The notes beneath the pieces were generated by a model, which was not told the origin of the DNA, did not search any database, and worked only from the letters and a program-made list of their open reading frames with translations. Positions 13,479-24,686 of a stretch of DNA of 64,000 nt are shown piece after piece. Each line of letters starts with the position of its first letter. Position 1 is the stretch's first letter. The DNA is taken from contig NW_013546937.1 in NCBI RefSeq assembly GCF_000711695.1, positions 1 to 64,000 of the forward strand, written 5' to 3'. This DNA is from Tilletiaria anomala UBC 951. Its lineage: Eukaryota > Basidiomycota > Exobasidiomycetes > Georgefischeriales > Tilletiariaceae. The translations under genes and the position numbers were made by a program.

Positions 13479-14687
13479 ATGCTTGTCACCTCCTCCGGCC
13501 TCCTCAGCGTCGCCGCTCTGCTCTCCGTCACCAGCAGCGTCAGCGCTTACTCGGACCTTTATGTAAACTTTCCAGGACAGCTTGTGGCCCGCAAGTTCGA
13601 GCTCGCTGAGCAGTATTACAACCTGTTCGTCGCGCGTGGCAACGAGCACAAGGTCCACGAAGGCGTCGACAAGCTCCACGGCGAGCACAAGGAGCACAAG
13701 AGGGATAACAAAGAGGACAATGAGGAAAGCCAGAAGAAGGGCAAAGAGAGTGAAAAGGACAAGAAGAAAACAAAAAAGCACAAGAAACATAACATGGAGA
13801 AGGAGGAGACGCTCAAGCTGGAGGAAGACCAGAAGAACTCCCATCACAAGGAGCACCATGGAAAGGAGCATCACGGCAAGAAGCACCATGAAAAGGAGCA
13901 TCACGGCAAGAAGCACCATGAAAAGGAGCACCATGGAAAGGAGCACCACGGTAGACAGCAACTCGCACAACAGCCTCAGCAATTATTCATGACGCAGCCT
14001 CAGCAACGCGCGGCAGTCGAAGCAAACGGGCAAACGTCTCGGCCTGCGTCTAGTCGGCCTGAGGACAAAGAAATCCCGCACACGCACATTTCGGCGCTGA
14101 AGGCGTACCAGAAGGACGGCGAGCACAGCAAGGGCAACTATCATGTCTTGTGCTTTGCCAATGGCGAGGCGCGCTCGTGGGCCTTCAAGGACGGCGAGGT
14201 CGTCGCTGGCAAATACCGAGGCGCGTCGCATCTCACTCATGGCGATGACCCCAAGAAGCCTGCTGCTGATGCGACGAAGAAGGACGACAAAGATGAGAAG
14301 CCGGCGGCGGCGACGGACGATGCTGCAATGATCACGACGGTGGACAAGGCCAAAGCAGCAACAGGGGAGAACAAACCTGCAGCTGCCAAGCCGGCCGACG
14401 ACAAGAAAGCGGTTGCGGACCCACACGCTGCGGACGGCCACCCACCGGTGTGCATCGCGTTCAAGATGGACGACGAACAAGCCGGGCCAGAGCCGGGCCA
14501 GTCGGTGACGACAACAGACAAAAATGCAGGTGCAGTGGCCAAAGAGGCAGATGACAAGAAGCCTAAGACGGACAGCAAGGTAGTCCCAGTGCAGCACGTG
14601 CTGCAGCGCGGGCATCACAACAGCTCGTTTGACGGTCTGCTGCCGCGCCAGGTCGACCTCTCCGGATCGACGGTATACTTTGACTAG
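13479..14687 (+). CDS. Secreted His/Lys-rich repeat protein, effector-like
   Basis: Intronless 402-residue protein not recognised as a known family. Residues 1-23 look like a signal peptide (short start, Leu/Val/Ala core, cut after VSA). A moderately conserved-looking segment (YSDLYVNFPGQLVARKFEL) follows. Residues 60-160 are extremely charged, rich in Lys, Glu and His, and include a tandem array of HHGKK/HHEKE units. The rest is Ala/Lys/Asp-rich and disordered, with few cysteines. No membrane anchor is visible and the C-terminus is not GPI-like. A secreted, possibly metal-binding or cell-wall-associated protein is an inference from the histidines and signal peptide. TATA-like sequence lies near 13200, which would imply a long leader. 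Start 13479 is the only ATG giving a signal peptide. Confidence 0.7.
   Translation: MLVTSSGLLSVAALLSVTSSVSAYSDLYVNFPGQLVARKFELAEQYYNLFVARGNEHKVHEGVDKLHGEHKEHKRDNKEDNEESQKKGKESEKDKKKTKKHKKHNMEKEETLKLEEDQKNSHHKEHHGKEHHGKKHHEKEHHGKKHHEKEHHGKEHHGRQQLAQQPQQLFMTQPQQRAAVEANGQTSRPASSRPEDKEIPHTHISALKAYQKDGEHSKGNYHVLCFANGEARSWAFKDGEVVAGKYRGASHLTHGDDPKKPAADATKKDDKDEKPAAATDDAAMITTVDKAKAATGENKPAAAKPADDKKAVADPHAADGHPPVCIAFKMDDEQAGPEPGQSVTTTDKNAGAVAKEADDKKPKTDSKVVPVQHVLQRGHHNSSFDGLLPRQVDLSGSTVYFD
13846..13955 (+). repeat. Coding tandem repeat, 30 bp unit (HHGKKHHEKE)
   Basis: Two nearly identical 30 bp units (13861-13890 and 13891-13920) are flanked by degenerate partial copies. They encode alternating His-His pairs separated by charged residues. 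The near-identity of neighbouring units suggests recent slippage or unequal exchange and likely length variation between strains. Confidence 0.85.
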
Positions 14688-14897
14688 ACAAGGGCATGTT
14701 CCGCGAAACTCTTCATCTTTACCTGCGTTCATTCGCTCTGCTTTTTTGCTTTTTGCTTGTTTTTGTAACGGGTAGCATGGTTCCTGTAATTATTTCTCTA
14801 TTTCCAAAACGGATCTTACTTTGCAGCTCACTCAAAGCCAACCCGGTCGTACTATCTGGTGTTCAACCAAGCTGGTTCTTCAAAGGATGTTGGTAGT

Positions 14898-14903
14898 AAT
14901 AAA
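14898..14903 (+). promoter_or_regulatory. Possible polyadenylation signal of the secreted protein gene
   Basis: AATAAA 211 bp past the stop codon, in the 261 bp between two convergent genes. It is a motif match only. Confidence 0.3.
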
Positions 14904-14948
14904 GTACATTGGCAAAGTACATTGATGTCGAATTTTCGGTTGGTCTCC

Positions 14949-17900
14949 TCAGCGGCTGTGCACTTTCCCATCCGCCGCATCCTGCAAGTACGCTGAGATC
15001 GCCGCAAGGTCGTCTCCGTTCGTCTTATGCAGGTACGCCGAGAGCATGTTGCGGTCTGCGTCGGGTAGAACGTCCGCGATCTTGTCGAGCGCCTCTTTGA
15101 AGCCGGGGTCGTCGTTGCTTGGTGAGTACGACTTGCCGCGTACGCTGCCATAGCTCAGAGAGCTGCGCGCTCCTTTGCTGAGGCTACCACTGATGCTGTT
15201 GGCGCCGTAAGGGGGCGGCACGAGCGCATTGAGGCTGTGATCTGAGTCACCGTTCAAGGCAGCAGTGCCGCGCAAGCCAGGTGAACGTGGTATGTCCGAG
15301 TACATCGAGCCCGCTGCCGATGGCGGCGACATCGACGTGATTGGCGATGGCGGGGCCTGTTCTACCCGTTGAATATACGCAGTGCGCATGACAGCCGACT
15401 TTGTCGGGCTCGGGCTTCGACCGCTTCTTGGCACCCGTGGTCCAGCCACGGGCATGGTCCCTGTTCGGCTTGGGTTGTGCTGCTGCTGCAGTGGCGCCGG
15501 CTGATCGCGCTGAGACATGTTGAGCAGATTGCTAGCACTCATGTGGCCATGCTGACCAAGCAGGACGACTGGACCCGAAGGGGAAGAGATCGTCGGCTTC
15601 GATCCTCCGCGAATACCGCCAGGTATTGTTTTCGAGAGAGGAAGTAGACCAGCAGGATATGACTCGGATCGTCGGCTGGCTCGCCGTGTGAGTCCGCCCA
15701 AGAAGCCGCCGGCACCAGACATGTTGGACGGCGTTTGCCGGACCCTCTCACTGTTCTCAAATGAAGGACGCTCCATGGAGCTCCTTGTTGCAGTGCCGTA
15801 GTCTTGCTGCATGACTCCCGGATAGGGAATGTTGGTGGGTATCTCGCTGACACTAGATAAGGAAACAGTGGGAACGCTGGTGATCTCCTTGGCCTTGCCA
15901 CCATCACCGCGCATGGGGAAGGTCATGTCCGAACGGATGGAAGCTGCATATGATGCTTCTTGGCGTGCTTGCCGTCTGTACGAGTGGGCACTGTTTGCCG
16001 CTTCATATAAATCATTGTCAGCAACGAGCAGATACTCCAGCTCGAAGAGCCAGGGCACTCACCAAGTTTTGCTGTCGGCCTGTTCTTAACCTCAACCCAT
16101 GTAGCCAGATTGGTTGGGGTCGTGAGCAATTGGTTCGTTGCGATGGCATACAGCTTGGCCCGATCCCAAGCGGCATTGCGCTTCTTCTCGATGATTTTGG
16201 AGGAATCGAATGCGGCCGGCCACGGCAAGGTCTTCCCGTAGATCTCAATTCGGCCCACCGTGACCAGGGGCGTAGGGTACACAGGTTGCTCGGCAAAGTG
16301 GCTGTCGACAGCGAGAGATGGGCCACCCATCGGCCCTAGTCGGAAATCGAATGCCGGGACGTGCTCGATGCGTGGCGTCACAGAATTGCTGTGGGTGTTA
16401 CCGGAGAATGATGGTTGGGAGCTGCTCGTCTGGGGCAGTTGCGCCAGCGAGGACTGACGTGGGGTCAATACACCGCGCGAAGCGGTTGGGCTGTGTTGCG
16501 TCTGCGGTGCTGCGCATCCCTGGCTGACAGCTTCAACTGTGGAACCAAAGCTGATGTCATTCATCGAGGCGCTGACTGCAGCTTGCAGGTCCTTAATCCC
16601 TGAAATAGGTGACACAGTCTGCTTCTGCGGCAAGACAGGCGAGACTTGGCCCTTACGCTTATCACGCAAGCTTGTGGACAACGCCCCGTTCTCCGCCGAT
16701 CGCGAAGGTATCGAATCCAGCGTCAAACCACCAGAGCCGGGTTGCGAGCTGCCTTCGAGCACAGCGCGTGAATTCTGGATCGGCATTTCGGACGAGTGAT
16801 GCAACATGGACGTCGAATTCACCACTTGCGATTCCGCCGTCCCCCGCCGCGGATCGCGCTTGGGTCGCATCTGCGGCGAAACTGCCGCCACGACCTCAGG
16901 TGTGCCTTCTGGTAGCGCAGCCTGTTGCTGCCGCAAGCGAGCCCGTTCACGTGCCAAAGCGCGGGCTTCTTGTAGCGTCCGCGGTCTCGATGGATCCATT
17001 TCGTCTGCTTCTTTCTCGAGACGCGCTTCGAGTTGAGCCTGCTGCTCGGCTGTCAGATCGCCATCCGATGGTGCCGAGGAGAACTCAGAAGGGGCGGATA
17101 TCTCCATCTTATCCTCGAGATAGTCGCCAACTGCGGTGGTAATGAGTGTCGATGAAGGACGTTGGGGACCCACAGGGAGTTGGTTGTCGGATCCTTCGCG
17201 TAGCCGGTTTCGCCGCGGTGGTCTCTGAAGAGTCTCTTCGTGCGCGTCAGATCCATAATCTGACGAATCGGAGGCGTCGATTCCACCGCTGGTTCGCTCT
17301 TGCCCCTGCTCGAGACGTACTGCTGTGGTTGCTCTTGGTGCCGCTGATGGCGCGGACGTCAACGTCGTTGTCAAAGCTGAGGCTGTGTTTGATGCGCTAA
17401 TGGCAACGCTGCTCTCGAGCATCGCGGGGTCCACGCCCCCCATTTTGGGATCAAGGTGTCCCAAGTCGTCTGAACCACCTGAATCTGATCGAGAAGGGAT
17501 AATGACACTGCCCGCATCCATGTACACATCCTCGAATGGTATTGCCTGCGCGAGCGGCGAGGCAGCTTTCAATGGGACATGGTGCGCGGCAGTGCTCGAG
17601 GGGGGATCGACGACCGAGGTTGAGGCATCAGCAGTACGAGTAGCAGCAGGAGGCACGCCTCCCTGAAAGGAGCTGCTGACCCTATGGGGAATGTGCGGCG
17701 CCTCTTGCGATGCGGAAAAGGCGTCGCTAGCTCCATCTGTCTCCTTGTCTGTGCCTTCGGCTGCAGAATCGCTAGTGCTAGCAGGGGGTGCCGGAGCATT
17801 GATGTCAGTGATGGCTTTGGCCTGGTAAACAGCTGGGATCTCGTAGTAAGAAGGCGAACCCGCAGGAGCCACTGGCGCTGTGGTCCCCGGTGCCGTTGTC

Positions 17901-19477
17901 GTAGAGAAGGGGTCATACACCTCGGCAAGCATGCACGAACGCTGAGATATCTTGTGCTGCTCCGACGAATCAGCAGCGGCAGACCCTAATGTCAATGATC
18001 GTATTGTCGAAGGCTTCGCTGCGGCTCGCTTCGGATCATCGATGTCATTGTTTCCATCAGTCAGCTCAAACTGATCTTGGTACTGGGACCACATGGCATG
18101 TGCACTATCCTCCGAGACGGGATAGATGTCCGATCCGGACGCCGGGCGCTTCTGCGGATGAGCAATGCCTAGCTCGGGCAGCTGCTGCACGGCAGCAATG
18201 GAGAGACTTGCAGGATCGACGATGCCGTCATCTCTTTTGGAGGGTGACGATGTGGTCTTTGAAGTCGTCGCGACATTCTTAATATCTGAGGCCACATTGA
18301 CTGTAGAGGAGGAAGATCCTGCTTCAGTGAGGGATGTTGCGCCTGCCCTCGCAGCGAACGACGCACTTGCGTCCTCTGACTGAGCCGATGTCGCGGAGTC
18401 CTGCTCGTTTAGCGAATGCGAGACTGGTGCAGCAACGCCAGAGCCAAAATTGTTGGTGCTCGAGCGCGAGCGCGGTGAAGGAAGAGGGGGCTGAGTGAAG
18501 CCGAACGGGGCCTGTGGACTCCCACAGCTACCGCCTCCTCCCGTCGCATGGGTATTGCTGTTGTTCGTATTCATCATCGGATGGGCCCGAATAGACGGAG
18601 AGCCTTGGACGTAATTTGGCCGTCGCGACGACGATTTTCCTGCTCCTGCATTCACTGCCCCAGCCAACGGCCATGATCCCGTCCCAGTCATTAGACCTGC
18701 CCCCCCTGCAGCCGCGCTCGAGTCACTCGTCTTGCACGCTCGTACCCCATTGTCCGCATACGAAGGCCAGATATCACTGCGCGTTGGTCCAGATGCGGGA
18801 GCTAAGGCCGGCACAGTAGCCTGGTTGCCATCTGCGCAGGCATCTACAACAACCTGCCCGATCGGCACGGACATTTTTTGGTCTCTTTGCGCAGACTCCG
18901 ACGCATCGGCCGGTGGCGGCATCGGCGTAGACTCGCTGCTTTGGTGCCCTTGGCGCAGCGACTCTCCCGACGAGCTTGTCACAGTCGGTTGACCGGGCGA
19001 GGCGCTGAGCGAAGCGCTGCACCTGGCATCGGACGTCGGCGAGCGAGTGTATAGGTCGAGAATCGACCCTGGCGAGATGGGCGCTGAGGTGCGATAGTCG
19101 GTTGAAGTGATTGGCGAAACGCTGATCCGCAAGGATCGACTCATGCCAGCAGCTTTTCTGTTGGGCGCTCCGTCTGTTGTGCCGCTATTGTTGATGCTGT
19201 TAGCAAATTCCTGACCTGTGCTCGATGCCGAGGAAGGAAAAGAGTCATCGAAGGAGCCTGCCATGCCAAGTCCAAAAGCAACTTGTCAGGACGGGTAGGT
19301 GGGATGTCTTTTCTTTCGCTGAGGCGCCTGTCATTAGGTCGAATCTGACACTCGCTCACCTGGGATGAGTGGGGTTGGTGATTCTTGCACAAATTCTTGC
19401 GCGTCCGGAGGCTGAACTTGCAGGGCCAGCTTGCCAGTAGCGGCGCCGGAAGCGACGGCCGAGGAAGTAGTCGTCAT
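14949..19477 (-). CDS. Large disordered protein with C-terminal CUE-like domain
   Basis: Three exons: 19477-19360, 19257-16063 and 16000-14949, giving 1454 residues. The first exon encodes a 39-residue Thr/Ser/Ala-rich start and joins in phase to GSFDDSF. Most of the protein is Ser/Pro/Ala/Thr-rich and disordered. One ordered island lies near residues 1050-1110: IEIYGKTLPWPAAFDS, then KKRNAAWDRAKLYAIA, a pattern unfamiliar to me. The last 50 residues contain FKEALDKIADVLPDADRN and GDDLAAISAYL, which fits a CUE ubiquitin-binding fold. The gene is probably a fungal or basidiomycete-specific scaffold with ubiquitin binding; no function is claimed. The 62 nt second intron has a weak GAAG acceptor but a good CTGAC branch site 17 nt before it. 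It is divergent from the ARMH3-like gene. Confidence 0.75.
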
Positions 19478-20119
19478 TAGGAGTGTATCGTCTACCAATC
19501 TCCAGCTTGAATGGGCGTTTCACGGGAGCCTACAAGGGCATCGTAAGCCGACAGCCCAGTCTATGCGGGTGCGGTGCGGTGCGGGGAAGGCGTCTGGCCG
19601 TCAAATGCTCAATTTGACTGATCAATCAAAGCAGGCATGTACGAGTGGCATGTCCGGGCCATGGCGTGACCAGCGAGAGCGAACGTCCTCACGCACAACC
19701 GATGATGCCGGCGTATACCTGACCTCTGCGCCGCCTCAGTGCGCATACAGCGTCGTCCTCCGTCCTGGTTGAACCAAGCCGAGTGGATGACATGTATGTG
19801 ATTGGAATGCTAAATGGATTGATGGTTGATAGATTGTTGCAATCAAGCCAGGGCCCGCCGCTGGAGCCCTTGCCTCTCACACAACAGCAGGTGAGCGCGG
19901 CGCCACAGCAGTGCGCTCGGTTTGAGTTGTGGGCGCACGGGGCGCACACCTTAACACCAAAGCGCGACTTTAGCTAGGAGAAAAGCCAAACCTGCTTGTG
20001 ATGCGTACAAGAGGAGACAACAGCAGGCGCAGGCGCTACTTACACGCGCAGTCGGTAGCCCACAGAAGAGGCATGCAAGCTGGTCTTGCTCTCATCCAAA
20101 ACGGCGACAGAAAGGAGAA
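19478..20119. other. Divergent promoter, CUE gene and ARMH3-like gene
   Basis: 642 bp between two start codons on opposite strands. Short unsupported frames only. It contains a small run of GGTGC repeats near 19567 and no other visible element. Confidence 0.6.
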
Positions 20120-22976
20120 ATGGCGGTGCACAGCTCGATCGCGTCTAAGTTCTCCCTCTCCTGCGCCGCGCTGCTGACAGGCAAGCAGCCATGGCTAGAG
20201 GGGGCGAACAAGTACTACTACAGCAGCGATGACGGCACCGCCGCTGATCCACATGGTCCGGCGCAGGAAAAGCATGAGCCAGCAGGCGCTATGTCATCGT
20301 CTTCCTCTTTTACGCCAGGGAGCAGCGCAAATGCACTGCTCGCCAAGCGCCGAGAAAGGTGGTTCGCCGATTTGCTTTGCCTCCCCGTCGAACCGTCGGC
20401 TTTAAGGGAGCCGCTGACCGCCACGGTTCCCATCCGAGTGCTTCTCGATGAAGAGCCTGGCAGCAAAGGCGAACAGATCAGAACAAACATCCGGCATCTC
20501 TGGCAGTACTCGCTGAAGGCGTGGAACGATCGAGATGAGGCTCGTCATCACAATGCGCTGCAGGTGAGTGATGTGGATGCATGTGTCATCCCTAGTTGCC
20601 AGCTTACGAGTCACTTTTGTGCACCGAAGATCCTTGTCTATCTCTCGGACATAGTCTTGTCCAAATCGCTGTCGGCACTCTCCATCATCTCGATCCTCTG
20701 CTCCAGCGTGACGAATGCCGATGCTGACCTCCTCGCTTTGGTCGAGACCATTCGGCTGTCCCTGCAGCGATGCTGCCCTCGTTCATCCCCAAAATTCATC
20801 TCGGACGGAAGCGACACGGACGAACGACGTGCCGAATTGTTACTTACGCTCAAACTGATCATTGTCTGGACCGCCAGAGCGGGTCAAACGAGCCTGTCCA
20901 GTGCCTTTTTCCGCAGAGACCTCTTTCCCTCTCTGTCCGCTGTTCTCTCCGCCGTCAGTACCTCTACCTTCGAGCCTAACACACTGAAGCCAGGTAGAGA
21001 GAATGGAGCCGAGTACATTACTCCATCGCCGCCGTGGCTGCGCGAAGTCAAAATTAAAACGTCGCTCTGTCTCACGCTGCTATGCACCAGCTCCCTGCCG
21101 CTCACAAGGCGATTGGGTGAGATCGAATACGACGCCGTCTTTTCCGGGAATCCTTACGCGCGTCGCCTAGCCGACTGGGTCGACGTGGCAAGCATGTCGG
21201 CTGGTATCTGTGAGGCATCTGCCGAAGTGTGGGAACAGGGTGTCATTGCTGCATATGAGCAGCGCGGCGAGCAGGAAACGCAGCATGCAAGCGGCCTGAG
21301 CAGCTTGTGGGGTCTTGGGGCGATTTTTAGCAGGCAGAGCAACGTTCCGGCTGTCGACGGAGTTCCAGCAGGGAAAAGTAACGGGAGAGCTTGTGAGACG
21401 AAAACTTTGTAGGTGTTGTAAACAAGGCATCTTCCTTAGGCGGGCGAGGCGAACTGACTGACTGGCATACCTATTTGCGTACAGACCGGCTCCCAGTGTC
21501 TGCACGCTGTTGCCCATTCTTCTTCTGAGCCACCTGAACGGCGCTTTTGTCGGCGCCCTCACAAACGGCAAAGCAGACGGCGGTTTAGCCTCTGCATCCA
21601 CCGGAGGCGTGCCCACTCTGCCGTCTATCGCTCCGCATCTCTCGCTGCTCAGCATGTCGACCTTTCTGCATGCGAACGCAGCGGCCGATGCGCGCTCCGC
21701 AGCATGCGCACGCCTCTCACTTGCCACGCTGCTTTCCCTCGTTCAGTGCGCGCGAGCCGAGTCGCTCCTGCGGCCGCTAGAGACCCACGAGCTGCAGCGC
21801 ATGCGCATCTGCCTGCACCGACACACGGGCGGTATCGTGCCTGCCAGCTCAATGGCCCTGGCCACTAGCATATTCAAGCGTGCGGTCGCCGCGCCGCCGC
21901 AGACGAGCATGCACTACATCCTGCTGAACGCCAGCATCTTTCTGCGCAACAATCTCAGCAGGCGGCTCAACGGGGAGGGGTATCTCCTGGCTCTGCGCCT
22001 CGTCTCGCACGCGCTCGCGCTGTTGGCCACCACGCGCACGATGCTCGATCTAGACTGGTCCGCGCACTGGCATGCGCTGCTGTCCTTCGCATCCTTCCTC
22101 GCATCTAGAATTGGCGAGCTCGAGGCGCAGTACCAAGATGCGGCGCGGCGGGCAGGAAAGCAGCTGCTGTGCACTCTCAGCGCCGCACTACTCGAATCCG
22201 ATCGGTTCCTCCCTTCGCCCAAGGAGGTGCATCAGTTGATCTACGAGGTGGTTCGCTCGGGCGCCATGCTGCGGAGGCTCGCTGCAGCGCTGGTACCCCA
22301 TTTGGTCGCCGGCTCCTCGCCTACTGATGCACGCGCGCCTCCATCTTCTGCTGGGGAGACGAATTCCGACAGCGGTCCATTGACGCCGATGCCGGTGACC
22401 CCGACTCCGCATAGCGCCGCGTCCTTTCTCTCCTTCACCGATTTCTTAGCGTCGAGCCCGCCTTTGCCGCAAAAAGCATACGTCGAGCTGCCCGGTTGGA
22501 AGGTGCTAGAGTTGGTTATTAAGACCGTAGAGGCCAAATTGCAGCAGCAAGGAGATGCGAACAGCAGCGCCGTAGGACCTGCGGACCCTCCTGTCGCGTC
22601 CGGGTTGAGCGTCAAGACTGTGCTCTCGGCGATTGCTAAGCTCAATCTGGATGTCTTGCTTGCTGGTGCCAGCGTCGAGGAACTCCGGGTGGAGGATGGC
22701 AGCGGGCGCCGACTGGCCGGTATGGATGCGGACAAATCGGGCAGGCGGACAGGCCGTTATTATGGCGGCGGAAGCAATGGAGACGTTAGCACAGGCAGTC
22801 AGCACAATGAATACCTGTCGGCCAATAGTAGCGCTGCGCCGAGTCGCACTGCTTCACCAGCTCCAAGCTTTGGTGATGGGTATGCCAGCGCCGGCTCGGG
22901 CGGCAACAGCAGCGGGGCGCATACTGGCTTACTCGCTGTGGTCAAGCTTTGCGCTGCTGATGCACTAACACTGTAA
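20120..22976 (+). CDS. ARMH3 / DUF1741 armadillo-like helical protein
   Basis: Three exons: 20120-20563, 20630-21408 and 21485-22976, giving 904 residues. The protein is helical throughout. The C-terminal half matches my memory of the DUF1741 (ARMH3, human C10orf76) pattern: RMRICLHRH, then ASIFLRNNLSRRL, TTRTMLDLDWSAHWHALLSF, and SDRFLPSPKEVHQLIYEVVRSG. The N-terminal half has WFADLLCLPVEPSALRE and RHHNALQILVYL, also family-like. Mammalian ARMH3 acts at the Golgi with GBF1 and PI4KB; fungal roles are poorly known. The first intron (66 nt) is in frame without a stop and is removed on splice-site grounds; the second (76 nt) contains stops. A Ser/Gly-rich tail ends the protein, so the C-terminus is longer than the human one. 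Confidence 0.78.
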
Positions 22977-23108
22977 TAGGGGTATATGCTTGCAATCTAT
23001 GTACATGATTGGAGTGTATAGGCTCGGTCTGTATGTGCGTGCGCACCGTCTGTCATTTCCACATTATCTGATATGGTATATTGGCAGCTTATTGATCTCG
23101 CAGCTGCA

Positions 23109-23922
23109 TCAACACGGGCGCACGCCCACCTTGCCACCGTGCACTAGGATGTCAACGCACTGGCGCCATTGGACAAACCAACTGTAGCCTTTATAATGCT
23201 GTATGCCGAGCTCGTGGGATGGCAGCGTAACGTGGTACTTGAGCGCTTTAAGAGGGGAGACGAAAGGGAGGAGCAGACAATGGAGGTGCAGGTGATCGAC
23301 AGATCGAAAAGGTGGAATCTGTGAGCAGGTGAGGCGTGGTTGGTGGTCAGCCAAGGCCAATAAAGAGGAAATGGGGGTTCCCAGGAGGGTGATGAGCACG
23401 CACATGGAAGCCGAAGCGTCTAGCCCCTGGTATTCCGACTTCATCCGCATATCGTTCCTGTCCAGGCCTCATCTTCGCACGTGTCTCTATCGAGGCACAT
23501 CCTGCTCCCTTGTCCGTATCATGTTGCAATTCTCTCGCGGCAATATCGATTGCCAGTTGCCCAAAGGCATGCATCTGCTTGATCAGCTTGGCATCATCGT
23601 CGTTGCCGTCTCCTTTTCCTTCCCCTTGTCTCCTGCTGCGGAGGGTCTTGACGTTGGCAATGTGCACTCGAGGGACGACAAGCAGGTGTACCCGTGCGGC
23701 GGGCGAGCGATCGTAAAAGGCGATGAACGAGTTGTCTTCGTGGACGATGCGGAAGCCGCCGGCGCGTGTGGGGTTGCAGAAGATGCAGTTGGCTGATGCT
23801 GGTAGTGGGATTGGGGGGTCGGCTACCTTTGCAAGAGGGCTGTATAAACCATGAGGGCGGGAGCGCGAGTGCTCAGGAGAGAGGCCGAGGCATGAGAGGA
23901 GCAGGTCAGGCGGGGAGACCAT
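23109..23922 (-). CDS. HIT-domain nucleotide hydrolase, HINT3 type
   Basis: Two exons, 23922-23404 and 23318-23109, giving 242 residues. The N-terminal CIFC (Cys46, Cys49) and IVHEDNSFIAFYD, VHLLVVPRVHI match the HIT fold. The splice joins GFH to IPPFRSVDHLHLHCLL, restoring the HINT3 pattern and the active-site triad HLHLH (His182, 184, 186). The end YKGYSWFVQW corresponds to the C-terminal helix and Trp region of the family. HIT proteins hydrolyse nucleoside phosphoramidates; the physiological substrate is unknown. A 35-residue insertion rich in Gly, Asp and Arg sits before the second half of the fold, and a second low-similarity insert follows KGAG. The donor GTGCGT fits the GTNNGT rule seen elsewhere here. 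It is divergent from the HUA1-like gene. Confidence 0.88.
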
Positions 23923-24686
23923 TCTCTCGTCCGTGACGGGCGTTTAAGAGCATCGATCGATGGGTTCCCAGCTCAGGAGATCGGAGGGCTGGAAGAGCAG
24001 GCCGGGTAAATGCGAAAACACGTCGCAAGTTGCAGCATGGAGGACACTGTCCCTGGGGTAACAACGAACAACCCTACCACCTACAGGTTGACAAGCATCC
24101 ATCTAATCAACATAAAGCACGTAACTATCAAAAGCTCGCTCCAACACCAGTCTATCAGTCTATAGTCGGTGGATGGTGTACTCTTGTCAATTGTTTATAG
24201 CGTGTTCAAAGATGCTCGTTCGGTGCAAATGAACGATGTTCATAGTGCGCTGGGCGGGCATCGGGGAATCACTCCGCCAAACGAGTTATTACGAGGTTTG
24301 GTGACCCTGCAAGGAGTGCACTGTTTGGTTCTATGGACCTGACACCGAGATGCAGCCTGCATCGTTTGACAATGGCTCATACAAGTTGAACTTCATGGCA
24401 TTGACAAAGCAGGAAGCTCACAGCCTTCTTGCCATTGCACCCACTTGGCGCGCAACTGTACGTGTCGTGCCTGTGGCGCTTGACTCCTACCTTTGCCTCC
24501 TTTCTCGCCGGCTGGCGTAGGATCGAGCACCGTGACTCGACCAAACGGTAAACGTCCGTGGCCTTGATATCGTAGAGTTCTTTTACTCAATTCTCAAACT
24601 GTGAAGCGCGAAAAGCTGCCGTGGATTCAAGCCTCACAGATCAGTCCGCGGTCTTTCCTCCCGGCAGGTAGCTACAAGCTAGAATC
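23923..24686. other. Divergent promoter, HINT3-type and HUA1-like genes
   Basis: 764 bp, no supported gene. Short frames only, with no RNA gene or repeat visible. Confidence 0.6.
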
